Program-made: the position numbers and the translations under genes
In this document: piece after piece, positions 24,266 to 32,929 of the stretch
How positions within the stretch are numbered: the stretch's first letter is position 1
How the letters are laid out: every line of letters starts with the position of its first letter
Notes under the pieces: generated by a model
What the model was told of the DNA's origin: nothing
What the model saw: the letters and a program-made list of their open reading frames with translations, nothing else
The model's database searches: none
NCBI GenBank assembly: GCA_900317375.1
Contig: ONGJ01000011.1
Coordinates: 1 to 64,000 of the forward strand
Direction: 5' to 3'
Origin: an uncultured Eubacteriales bacterium
GTDB taxonomy: Bacteria; Bacillota; Clostridia; Oscillospirales; Oscillospiraceae
DNA length: 64,000 nt

Positions 24266-24294
24266 TTTACAGCCACTCTTTTTTTTCTTACAAT
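24266..24294 (+). promoter_or_regulatory. Promoter of the glycoside/uronate operon
   Basis: TTTACA (24266-24271), 17-base spacer, TACAAT (24289-24294). The spacer contains a run of eight T. A perfect GAGTGGCT/AGCCACTC hairpin (24259-24278) with this T run looks like a terminator, but its loop is the -35 box. I read the site as a promoter. Confidence 0.65.
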
Positions 24295-24341
24295 ACAGTC
24301 ACAACAGCATAAAACCAAAAAATGAAAGGGAGAAAAACATT

Positions 24342-25859
24342 ATGGCAAAAGAAAGACTCACCCAAAGCCAGATCGATGGTGTTGACTATCGCCGCGCCAA
24401 GCTCTGGCAGATCATCCTCGTTGCATTCAACGCCTTCAACGGCATGGCCGTGTATTTTCTGATCGGCCTCGCCAGCTACTCGGCCAGCATCGGCTACGGC
24501 ATTGCGACCTTGGTGGTCGGCGGCCTGCTGACCTTCACCCGTATTTTTGACGCTATCACCGACCCCTTGCTCGCGTTTGTCTACGACCGTTTCAACACCC
24601 CCTTCGGAAAGGTTCGTCCTCTGCTGTTCATCGGCTGGCTGATTCAGTGCACCGGTCTCCTGTGCCTGTTCAATCTGTTCTCCAGCAAAGGCCATGGCAT
24701 CCCCGTGTTCCTGGCTTGCTACATGCTCTATGTCATCGGCTACACCATCGTGAACATGACCGCACAGACCATCCCCGCGCTGATGACCAACGATCCGAAG
24801 CAGCGCCCCACCGTTGGCGTTTGGCAGACTGCCCTCAACTACATCACCCCGATGGCGCTGAACATCATCGTCTATACCAAGATCATGCCGGCGATGGGCG
24901 GCAGCTTCAACCAGGATTTCCTGAACGTCGTCTGCTGGCTGTGCATCGGTATTGCCTTTGTCGGAGTCGTTCTCGTCAGCATTGGTGTTTCTGAGTACGA
25001 CAGGCCCGAGAACTTCAGGGGCATCGGCAAGACTGAGCGCCTCAAGCTCAAGGACATGGTCGACGTGCTTCGCCACAATAAGCCGCTGCAGAGCTATATC
25101 ATATCCGCCTCCTCCGACAAGATCGCCCAGCAGGCCGCTGCTGCCTCCATCGTCAGCACGATGCTCAACGGCATCCTGATCGGCAATATGGGCCTGGCGA
25201 CCACGCTGAGCATGATCGGAATGTTCCCCTCCATCATCTTCGCCATCATCGGCGCGCGCTACGCCGGCAAGCACGGCAACAAGGAGTCCATCGTGGCCTG
25301 GACCCGCTACAGCATCTATGCCAACATCGCCATGATTGTGTTCTTCATTATCATGAAGTATACTGTCGGTACCACGGCGATCTCCGCTTCGCTGGTTTTC
25401 AAGGTCATCTTTGTTGTCCTGACCTTCACCGTCAACGGTTTCGCCATGGGCGTCACCACTGCCAACACTGGCTTTATGGCCGACATCATCGACTATGAGC
25501 TGGACCGCAGCGGCAAATACATCCCCGCCGTTGTGACCGGCACCTATAGTCTGGTGGACAAGATCGTGTCCTCCTTCTCCGCTGCAATCGCTACCGGCTG
25601 CGTTGCCCTCATTGGATATACCACCACCATGCCTCAGCCCACTGACCCTCAGACGGAGGGCGTGTTCTGGATGACCATGTTCCTGCGCTACGGCCTCGCG
25701 GTCCTGGGCTTCATCTGCACACTGCTGGCCATGCGCAAGTGCAGGCTTGGCCGCACTGAGATGGTAGAGGTGCAGAAACGCATCGCCGACAAGAAGGCTG
25801 AGGCTCAGACCGAGCTCTTTGAGGAAGAACTGCATAAAGGAGATCCGAAAAATGCGTAA
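24342..25859 (+). CDS. GPH-family (glycoside-pentoside-hexuronide) sugar transporter
   Basis: Cation-coupled importer of 505 residues with about 12 membrane helices, in the MelB/UidB/XynP family. Features include an N-terminal charged stretch (DYRRAKLWQII), the LTFTRIFDAITDPLLAF cation-binding helix, DRFNTPFGKVRPLL loop, and FMADIIDYELDRSGK in the C half. The family imports glycosides, pentosides or glucuronides with Na+ or H+. The ATG at 24342 follows AAAGGGAG. It is the first gene of the operon, and its stop overlaps the GH2 start by 8 bases. Substrate is inferred from the operon: a plant or host glycoside containing a uronic acid. Confidence 0.88.
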   Translation: MAKERLTQSQIDGVDYRRAKLWQIILVAFNAFNGMAVYFLIGLASYSASIGYGIATLVVGGLLTFTRIFDAITDPLLAFVYDRFNTPFGKVRPLLFIGWLIQCTGLLCLFNLFSSKGHGIPVFLACYMLYVIGYTIVNMTAQTIPALMTNDPKQRPTVGVWQTALNYITPMALNIIVYTKIMPAMGGSFNQDFLNVVCWLCIGIAFVGVVLVSIGVSEYDRPENFRGIGKTERLKLKDMVDVLRHNKPLQSYIISASSDKIAQQAAAASIVSTMLNGILIGNMGLATTLSMIGMFPSIIFAIIGARYAGKHGNKESIVAWTRYSIYANIAMIVFFIIMKYTVGTTAISASLVFKVIFVVLTFTVNGFAMGVTTANTGFMADIIDYELDRSGKYIPAVVTGTYSLVDKIVSSFSAAIATGCVALIGYTTTMPQPTDPQTEGVFWMTMFLRYGLAVLGFICTLLAMRKCRLGRTEMVEVQKRIADKKAEAQTELFEEELHKGDPKNA

Positions 25860-28038
25860 GATCACAACTCTCACCGAGGGATGGCGGTTTCTGAAAGCCG
25901 CCATCCCCGTCGATACCGCCATGGCCTATGCCGCGCAGGGCGAAGCCGTCACGCTGCCGCACACCTGGAACGCCGTAGACGGCCAAGACGGCGGCAACGA
26001 CTATCACCGCGGAAGCTGCTGGTATGTGCGCGAGCTGACGGCAGAAGAAACCGCTGGAGAGCGGCTGTTCCTAGAATTCGGCGGCGCGGCCATGAGCTGC
26101 GATGTGTTTCTCAACGGCGAACAGCTCTGCCGTCACGAGGGCGGATACTCTGCCTTCCGGGTGGAGCTGAGCGGGAAACTTGCCGAAAAGAACGTATTGG
26201 CCGTGTGCGTGAGCAACGTGGACAATACGACGGTGTACCCGCAAAAGGCGGATTTTACCTTTTACGGCGGGCTCTACCGCGCGGTGAAGCTGATTGCTGT
26301 TCCGGCGGAGCACTTTGAACTGTTGAAGGACGGCACCCCGGGGATCAAAGTGACCCCGGTCGTGGATCTGGAAAAGAAAACGGCGACCGTCACCGTGGAG
26401 ACCTGGCACAACGCCGCTTCTGTGGATATTACCGTAAACGGCGAAACGAAGACCGTCGAGCGCTCGGCGGAGTTTACGATTGAAAACGTGCGCCTCTGGG
26501 ACGGTGTGGACGATCCCTATCTCTATACTGCCACGGCGAAGCTGCCCTCCGGTGATGAGGTCTCCGCGCGCTTCGGCTGCCGCGTCTTTACCTGCGACCC
26601 CGAAAAGGGCTTCTTCCTCAACGGCCGCAGCTACCCGCTCCGCGGCGTGAGCCGTCACCAGGATCTCAAGGGCAAGGGCAACGCCCTCTCCTATGACGAC
26701 CACAAGGCTGACATGGACATCATCCGCGAACTGGGCGCCAACACCCTGCGCCTGGCCCACTACCAGCACGCGCAGGACTTTTATGATCTCTGCGACGAGA
26801 ACGGCGTTGTGGTCTGGGCGGAGATCCCCTACATCACCATGCACATGCACGACGGGCGGCAGAACACGCTGGACCAGATGCGTGAGCTCATCACCCAGTG
26901 TTACAACCATCCCTGCATCGCGGTCTGGGGCCTGTCGAACGAGATCACCGCAGCCAGCGCCGTGAATGAGGAACTGCTGGAAAACCACCGGGCGCTCAAC
27001 GAGCTGTGCCATCGGATGGATCCCACGAGGCTCACCACCATGGCGGACGTGTTCATGCTGGAGATCGATAGCCCCATCCTGGAAATCCCCGACATCAACA
27101 GCTATAACCTCTACTTCGGCTGGTATCTGGGCGAGCTGGAGCAGACCGATGAGTTTTTCGACGAATACCACGCGAAATACCCCGAGCGCGTCATCGGCTT
27201 TTCCGAATACGGTGCGGACGCCAACCCCGCCTTCCACTCCTCCCGCCCCGAAAAGGGCGATTATACCGAGGAATACCAGGCGTTGTACCACGAGCATATG
27301 CTCAAAATGATCGAGGCGCGGCCCTATCTCTGGGCGACGCATGTGTGGAATCTCTTTGACTTTGCCGCCGACGGCCGCGACGAGGGCGGGAAGCACGGCG
27401 AAAACCAGAAGGGGCTTGTGACCTTTGACCGCGCGCTGCGCAAGGACGCGTTTTATCTCTACAAGGCCGCCTGGAACAAGCGGGAGCCCTTCGTCCACCT
27501 CTGCGGCAAGCGCTATGAAAACCGCTGCGAGGACACCACCGAGATCAAAGTCTACTCCAACTGCAGTGAGGTGAACCTCTACGTGGACGGGACGCGCATC
27601 GGCTCTCAAACGGGCAGGACCGTGTTCCGCTTTGAAATTCCGCTGCTGGGAGAGCATCTGATTCGGGCCGAAGCCGACGGATGCAGCGACAGCATGGTGA
27701 TCCGCCACGTTGCCGAGCCGGACGAGAGCTATATCTTCAACAAGGCCGCAGCCAGCGTCACCAACTGGTTTGATGCGGGCGAAATCGACCCGAGCTGCTT
27801 CTCCGTCAGTGACACGCTCGGCGCGATCCGCGCCAATCCCCAGGCCGGGGCGATCGTGGACGCCATGATGGCCAAGGGCGCTTCCGAGCGCGGCGACGTG
27901 GCCGACGCGGTGAAGGACAATCCCGCGCTGCAGCGCATGATGGGGCGCATGACCATGCTGAGCCTTTTAAAACAGGGCGGCGCGGATGAGGAATCCATCA
28001 AGCAACTCAACAGAGTATTGCAGGGAATCAAAAAATGA
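25852..28038 (+). CDS. GH2 glycosidase, probably beta-glucuronidase or beta-galactosidase
   Basis: Retaining glycoside hydrolase of family 2, 728 residues. Sugar-binding domain near 1-150, Ig-like domain to 250, TIM barrel 250-545. The acid/base is Glu364 in GLSNEIT and the nucleophile Glu452 in GFSEYGAD. GENQKGLV (516-523) aligns with the N-x-K motif (Asn518, Lys520) that contacts the uronate carboxylate in beta-glucuronidases. Similar N-x-K sequences also occur in uncharacterised GH2 enzymes, so specificity is not settled. A helical tail follows residue 650. No signal peptide, so cytosolic. The ATG at 25852 has AAAGGAG upstream and overlaps the transporter gene. Confidence 0.85.
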   Translation: MRKITTLTEGWRFLKAAIPVDTAMAYAAQGEAVTLPHTWNAVDGQDGGNDYHRGSCWYVRELTAEETAGERLFLEFGGAAMSCDVFLNGEQLCRHEGGYSAFRVELSGKLAEKNVLAVCVSNVDNTTVYPQKADFTFYGGLYRAVKLIAVPAEHFELLKDGTPGIKVTPVVDLEKKTATVTVETWHNAASVDITVNGETKTVERSAEFTIENVRLWDGVDDPYLYTATAKLPSGDEVSARFGCRVFTCDPEKGFFLNGRSYPLRGVSRHQDLKGKGNALSYDDHKADMDIIRELGANTLRLAHYQHAQDFYDLCDENGVVVWAEIPYITMHMHDGRQNTLDQMRELITQCYNHPCIAVWGLSNEITAASAVNEELLENHRALNELCHRMDPTRLTTMADVFMLEIDSPILEIPDINSYNLYFGWYLGELEQTDEFFDEYHAKYPERVIGFSEYGADANPAFHSSRPEKGDYTEEYQALYHEHMLKMIEARPYLWATHVWNLFDFAADGRDEGGKHGENQKGLVTFDRALRKDAFYLYKAAWNKREPFVHLCGKRYENRCEDTTEIKVYSNCSEVNLYVDGTRIGSQTGRTVFRFEIPLLGEHLIRAEADGCSDSMVIRHVAEPDESYIFNKAAASVTNWFDAGEIDPSCFSVSDTLGAIRANPQAGAIVDAMMAKGASERGDVADAVKDNPALQRMMGRMTMLSLLKQGGADEESIKQLNRVLQGIKK

Positions 28039-28880
28039 AGACTTACGTACAACAGATCATGCTGGGTTCCGTGACCTCGAATGAGGCGCAGGCCCGCGAG
28101 ACGCTGCAAAAAATCAAGGCCGCCGGATACGAAGGCCTTGAGCTCAATTCCTTTATGATCCATCCGACCGGGCTGCTGGTGCGCATGCTGACGAAAGCAG
28201 CGGGTATGCCCACCGGCAAGGGCGGAAAGCTCGACTGGCGCGCGCTGCTTGTGGAGAGCGGACTCCGTGTTTCCAGCCTTCATACGGACCTCGGCAGCCT
28301 GGAGCGCGACGCTTCTGCTGTCGCAGTGGAAGCAAAAAGCTTCGGCACGGATAAGGTCGTAATCACTGGCATGTACCGTTTCGACTACGGCGACGAAAAG
28401 GCTTTGCGCGAGTTGGCCGGGCGGCTGAACAGGGTGGGCGAGGCACTGCTAAAAGAGGGCGTCGAGCTCCTGTACCACAACCACAACGTTGAACTGCTGC
28501 CGCTCGAAAGCGGGAAACGCGCTTACGACCTCCTGATTGATGAGACCGATCCGAGCTTCGTCGGCTTCGAGTTCGACAGCTATTGGTTCACCGACGGCGG
28601 GGCGGATTCGAAGTGCTGGATGAAACGGCTCGGCCGCCGCATGAAGCTCTGGCACGTCACCGACCGCGGCAGCCGACATTCCGGCGCCGCCATAACGCCG
28701 ATCCTGAAGGCTGACAGCATGGAGCTCGGTTCCGGGAACATGGATCTGGACGGGCTGCTCGCCATCGCCCGGGAAAACGGTGTGGAGGACGTCATACTCG
28801 AGAGCCACAAAAACTGGATCGGCAAAGACCCGGTGAAGAGTCTGGAGCTCAGCGCCCAATGGCTTGGGGAGAGAAAGTGA
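28035..28880 (+). CDS. Xylose-isomerase-like TIM-barrel sugar isomerase/epimerase
   Basis: A 281-residue protein of the AP-endonuclease-2 superfamily. The barrel shows KAAGYEGLELNSF, SSLHTDL, LLYHNHNVELLP, VGFEFDSYW, LWHVTDRG and VILESHKN. The Glu/Asp/His/Glu set suits a divalent metal site. Relatives include sugar isomerases, inositol pathway enzymes and, in gut bacteria, C-deglycosylating or 3-keto-glycoside lyases. It starts inside the GH2 stop (ATGA), so it acts with the glycosidases. I infer a role in converting a released sugar or in an oxidative deglycosylation step. No partner small subunit of the known C-deglycosidases is seen. Confidence 0.8.
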   Translation: MKTYVQQIMLGSVTSNEAQARETLQKIKAAGYEGLELNSFMIHPTGLLVRMLTKAAGMPTGKGGKLDWRALLVESGLRVSSLHTDLGSLERDASAVAVEAKSFGTDKVVITGMYRFDYGDEKALRELAGRLNRVGEALLKEGVELLYHNHNVELLPLESGKRAYDLLIDETDPSFVGFEFDSYWFTDGGADSKCWMKRLGRRMKLWHVTDRGSRHSGAAITPILKADSMELGSGNMDLDGLLAIARENGVEDVILESHKNWIGKDPVKSLELSAQWLGERK

Positions 28881-28881
28881 T

Positions 28882-31140
28882 ATGAGTTTGCTGCGAAACC
28901 AAATGCTCGCCCACTGGCGGGCCCAATGGATCGATCCGGAGCTGCCCCACGAAAAAGACGAACGGCAGCCCGCCTCGGTGCTGCGCCGCCGCTTCACCCT
29001 CGACAGCACGGCGGATGCGGTGCTGTATATCACCTGCCACGGCCTGTACGAGGCGCGCCTCAACGGGCAGAGAGTGGGGGATTTCGTGCTGGCCCCCGGC
29101 ACCGGCGATTACGCCAAGCGGCTGACGGTGCAGGCCTACGCGGTCTCCGATCTGCTGCGGCAGGGGGAGAATGAGATCACTGTCACCCTGGGTGACGGCT
29201 GGTACCGCGGCAGCGTGGGCATCGACGGCCTCCGCAATTACTACGGGGCGGATCTCGCCCTGCTGTGCCAACTGGAAATCGGCGGAGAGCCGGCCCTGTG
29301 CAGCGACGCAAGCTGGCAGGCCAGCCAGCAGGGACCGACGAGGGAAAACGATTTACAACAGGGGGAGAGCTATGACGCCCGCCGGGAGGAGATCACCGAC
29401 TGGCATGGGGTAAGCGTGAGGGAGCACGGCTACGATAACCTCACCCCCACCGAGAGCGTGCCCATTGTGGAGCAGGAGCGCTTTGAAGGGAAAGTGTTCA
29501 CCGCCCCCAACGGGGAGACGGTCATCGACTTCGGCCAGAACCTGGCGGGCTATACCGAGCTGCACCTGACGGCAAAGGCCGGGCAGACCATCACCCTCTG
29601 GCACGGAGAGACCCTGGACGAGAACGGCAACTTCACCCAGTCCAACTTCGACCCGGGCGACCGGAACAAAAACGGCATCCCCCAGAAGCTCACCTACCTC
29701 TGCAAAGAGGGGGAGAACGTCTACAAGCCCCGCTTCACCATCTTCGGCTTCCGCTACGCCAGGGTGGAGACGGATATCGACCTCAACGGCGCGCAGTTTA
29801 CCGCCGTGGCCGTCTATTCGCAGATGGCGCAGACGGGCTTTTTCACCTGCGGCAATGAGGATGTGAACCGGCTGTTCCTCAACAGCCTCTGGAGCATGCG
29901 CTCCAACTTCTGCGATATCCCCACCGACTGTCCCACCCGCGAGCGCGCCGGCTGGACCGGCGACGCCGCTGCTTTTGCACCAACGGCGGTGTATCTGATG
30001 GACTGCTATGACGTGCTGCGCAAGTGGCTGGGCGAGTGCAGGCTGGCCCAGAAGGAGGACGGGCTGGTGCAGAACATCGCCCCCGTGAACAATAGCGGCA
30101 GCATGATCTCCAACATGCTACAGGGCTCCGCCGGCTGGGGCGACGCCTGTGTGCTGGTGCCCTGGGCCCTGTACGAGGCCTACGGGGACAAAAGCATCCT
30201 GGAAGAAAACTACGACATGATGAGCCGGTGGCTGGCCTTCACGGCAAAACGGGCGGGCAAGACCCGGCCCCAGAACCTGCTCAACCCCTGGCATAAATAT
30301 CTGGTGGACGAGGGCTTTCACTTCGGCGAATGGTGCCAGCCCGATGTGGACAACGGCGCCGCCATGAAGAAGACCATGATGTTCGGCGCGCCGGAGGTGG
30401 CCACCGCCTACTTCTATCGCTCCGCCTCACTGATGGCGCAGATCGCGCAGATCCTGGACAGACCCGCGGACGCGGAGCACTACGCCGTCATTGCGGATAA
30501 CGCCAGAAAAGCCTACCGCCGCTGCTGCACCAAAAACGGCAGTATCGACTCCGACCGCCAGTGCGAGTATGTGCGCCCCATTGCCTTCGGCCTGCTGGAG
30601 GGCGAGGAAGTGCAACGGGCGGCGGACGCCCTCAACACGCTGGTGGTGAAAAACGGATACCATTTGAACACGGGCTTTCTGTCCACGCCGGACCTGTGCC
30701 GCGTGCTGGCGGAGAACGGCCACGCGGACACGGCCTACCGTCTGCTGCTGCAGAGCGAGTGCCCCTCCTGGCTCTACGCCGTGAAGAAGGGCGCCACCAC
30801 CATCTGGGAGACCTGGGACGGCGTGCGCGCCGACGGCACAGTACACGACTCTCTCAACCACTATTCCTACGGCGCGATCACCGGCTGGCTCTTTGGTGGG
30901 GTGTGCGGCATCTCCCTGAAGGCGGGAACGCTGACCCTCCGCCCCTGCCCGTACCGTGCGCTGGGCCATGCCGAGGCCGAGTGGCGCTCCCCGGTGGGGA
31001 CGATCCGCAGCGCCTGGGCCTGGCGGGAGGGCAGACTGGTCTTCGATTTCACCCTTCCCATCCCGGCGGTGATCACCCTGCCAAACGGAGAAACACACAA
31101 AGAGGAGAAAGGAGAGCACCACTATGAAGTACTTCTGTAA
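28882..31140 (+). CDS. GH78 alpha-L-rhamnosidase
   Basis: Inverting alpha-L-rhamnosidase of 752 residues. The N-terminal beta domains include YITCHGLYEARLNGQRVGD (rhamnosidase N domain) and LDENGNFTQSNF. The (alpha/alpha)6 barrel carries the family signature DCPTRERAGWTGDA at 349-362, with Glu354 the likely general acid, and KKGATTIWETWDG near 640. No signal peptide. The start at 28882 follows GGGGAGAG one base after the isomerase stop. Substrates of intracellular GH78 enzymes are typically plant glycosides such as flavonoid or saponin rhamnosides. No rhamnose isomerase or kinase lies in the window, so rhamnose would be metabolised elsewhere or released. Confidence 0.93.
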   Translation: MSLLRNQMLAHWRAQWIDPELPHEKDERQPASVLRRRFTLDSTADAVLYITCHGLYEARLNGQRVGDFVLAPGTGDYAKRLTVQAYAVSDLLRQGENEITVTLGDGWYRGSVGIDGLRNYYGADLALLCQLEIGGEPALCSDASWQASQQGPTRENDLQQGESYDARREEITDWHGVSVREHGYDNLTPTESVPIVEQERFEGKVFTAPNGETVIDFGQNLAGYTELHLTAKAGQTITLWHGETLDENGNFTQSNFDPGDRNKNGIPQKLTYLCKEGENVYKPRFTIFGFRYARVETDIDLNGAQFTAVAVYSQMAQTGFFTCGNEDVNRLFLNSLWSMRSNFCDIPTDCPTRERAGWTGDAAAFAPTAVYLMDCYDVLRKWLGECRLAQKEDGLVQNIAPVNNSGSMISNMLQGSAGWGDACVLVPWALYEAYGDKSILEENYDMMSRWLAFTAKRAGKTRPQNLLNPWHKYLVDEGFHFGEWCQPDVDNGAAMKKTMMFGAPEVATAYFYRSASLMAQIAQILDRPADAEHYAVIADNARKAYRRCCTKNGSIDSDRQCEYVRPIAFGLLEGEEVQRAADALNTLVVKNGYHLNTGFLSTPDLCRVLAENGHADTAYRLLLQSECPSWLYAVKKGATTIWETWDGVRADGTVHDSLNHYSYGAITGWLFGGVCGISLKAGTLTLRPCPYRALGHAEAEWRSPVGTIRSAWAWREGRLVFDFTLPIPAVITLPNGETHKEEKGEHHYEVLL

Positions 31141-32917
31141 TCCCATCAATGTGAACTATCGCTATCAGTTCAACGCCGATCCCCGCAGGGGCGGCCAGCT
31201 TCAAATCTGCCGCGAGGCTGCGGACCCGTCCATGATCTGCTTTCAGGGTCGTTACTACATCTTTGCCTCCATGACGCTGGGCGTCTGGGTCTCGGATGAT
31301 CTGGTGACCTGGGAAAACCACCGCCTGCCGGAGGAGCTGCCGCTCTATGACTACGCGCCTGACGTGCGCGTGCTGGGGAACTGGGTGTACTTCTGCGCCT
31401 CCAACCGCGAGCACAACTGTGACCGCTGGCGCACGAAGGACATCCTGAACGGCCCCTACGAAAAGATCGAGGGCAGCTTTCCGTATTGGGACCCCAACCT
31501 GTTCGCGGACGACGACGGGCGCGTGTACTTCTACTGGGGCTGCTCCAACATGACGCCCATCTACGGCGTGGAGCTGGACTCCAATACCATGCTGCCCATC
31601 GGCGAAAAGCGGGAGCTTGTCTTCGGTGATCCCTATCGAATCGGCTATGAGCGCATCGGCGAGGACAACAGCACACTGCCGGCAAGCGAGGAAGTTGTGG
31701 AAGCCAAATATCAAGCCTATCTCAAGGCAAGCTCCGTGCCGGAGGAGATGCTGCCTCCGGAGGTCAAGCCTCTGATCCGCGGTATGCTCAGCGACAAGCC
31801 CTATATTGAGGGCGCGTGGATGGACAAACACAACGGCAAGTATTATTTCCAGTACGCCGCCCCCGGCACCCAGTACAATACCTATTCCGACGGCGTCTAT
31901 GTGGGTGAAAGCCCCCTCGGGCCGTTTACCCTCGCGGAGAATAATCCCTATTCCTATAAGCCCGGCGGCTTCCTGCCCGGCGCGGGCCACGGCTCCACCA
32001 TGAAGGACAAGCAGGGAAACTGGTGGCACACCTCCACCATGCGCATCTCGGTCAACCACGATTTCGAGCGCCGCGTCGGTCTCTGGCCCGCGGGCTTCGA
32101 TGAAGACGGCGAGCTTTTCTGCAACCAGCGCTGCGGCGACTGGCCGATGGCCGCCGAGGGCGATCCCTGGCGTGATCCCGCGTGGATGCTGCTGAGCGTC
32201 GGTAAAGCGGTGACGGCATCCTCCTTCGTCCCTAAGCATGAGCCGGAAAAAGCGACGGAGGAGAACGTGCAGACCTGGTGGCGCGCGGCCTCGAACAGCC
32301 GGGACGAGTGGCTGTGCGTGGATCTGGGCAAGATCTTCGACATTCACGCCGTTCAAGTGAACTTTGCCGATGATAAACTGGACATCCGCTGCCCGGGTGA
32401 GATCCGCCCCGGTTCTCAGGCGCGATACATCGAAGAGCAGGACTACGCGACCCAGTGGAAGCTGGAGGGCAGCTCAGACGGCGAGCGCTGGTTTATGATC
32501 GAGGACAAGTCCGATGCGCAGACCGATCTCAGCCATGATCTGATCGTCCGGGAGCATGGCTTTGCAGCCCGGTACCTGCGTCTGAGCGATATGGCGGTAC
32601 CCTATGGGCAGAACCCCTGCGTCTCCGGCCTGCGTGTGTTCGGCTTGGGCGACGGCGAAAAGCCCGCCGCGCCTGCGTTTACCGCCGCACGGACGGGCGA
32701 TCTGGATATGACCGTTATGATTTCTGAGAAGCCGGATGCACTGGGCTTCAACATTCTTTTCGGTGCAAGCCCTGAAAAACTCTATCATAGCTATATGGTC
32801 TTTGCTGCCGGATCGCACCGCATCGGCGCGCTGATCAAAGGAAGAGAATACTATGTTCGCGTGGACGCCTTCAACGAAAAAGGGTTCACCGAGGGCGCCT
32901 GTATCAAGCTAAGTTGA
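31124..32917 (+). CDS. GH43 family glycosidase with discoidin-like domain
   Basis: A 597-residue glycosidase. The N-terminal five-bladed propeller of GH43 (about 1-330) shows REAADPSMI (Asp34, base), YWDPNLFADDDG (Asp123) and PYIEGAWM (Glu229, acid). Next is a discoidin/F5-8C-like domain (about 340-510: SSFVPKHEPEKATEEN, EWLCVDLGKIFDIHAVQVNF), then a fibronectin-III-like C terminus. The family acts on arabinosides, xylosides or galactosides. No signal peptide is seen although a carbohydrate-binding-type domain is attached, which is odd for a cytosolic enzyme. The start overlaps the GH78 gene by 17 bases, with AAAGGAG upstream. Confidence 0.88.
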   Translation: MKYFCNPINVNYRYQFNADPRRGGQLQICREAADPSMICFQGRYYIFASMTLGVWVSDDLVTWENHRLPEELPLYDYAPDVRVLGNWVYFCASNREHNCDRWRTKDILNGPYEKIEGSFPYWDPNLFADDDGRVYFYWGCSNMTPIYGVELDSNTMLPIGEKRELVFGDPYRIGYERIGEDNSTLPASEEVVEAKYQAYLKASSVPEEMLPPEVKPLIRGMLSDKPYIEGAWMDKHNGKYYFQYAAPGTQYNTYSDGVYVGESPLGPFTLAENNPYSYKPGGFLPGAGHGSTMKDKQGNWWHTSTMRISVNHDFERRVGLWPAGFDEDGELFCNQRCGDWPMAAEGDPWRDPAWMLLSVGKAVTASSFVPKHEPEKATEENVQTWWRAASNSRDEWLCVDLGKIFDIHAVQVNFADDKLDIRCPGEIRPGSQARYIEEQDYATQWKLEGSSDGERWFMIEDKSDAQTDLSHDLIVREHGFAARYLRLSDMAVPYGQNPCVSGLRVFGLGDGEKPAAPAFTAARTGDLDMTVMISEKPDALGFNILFGASPEKLYHSYMVFAAGSHRIGALIKGREYYVRVDAFNEKGFTEGACIKLS

Positions 32918-32929
32918 GAAGGAGACGAC

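Noticed and set aside
24259..24286. Perfect hairpin with eight T upstream of the operon as a terminator
   Set aside because: Its loop is a good -35 box paired with TACAAT at 17 bases and it overlaps the AraC repeat; there is no plus-strand gene upstream to terminate. Kept as part of the promoter note.
24288..25922. 544-codon frame opposite the GPH transporter gene
   Set aside because: The composition (Asp/Gly/His-rich) is a mirror of membrane-helix codons; the transporter has clear family motifs.
26071..27708. 545-codon frame opposite the GH2 gene
   Set aside because: GH2 catalytic motifs are intact on the plus strand; the antisense frame has no recognised domain.
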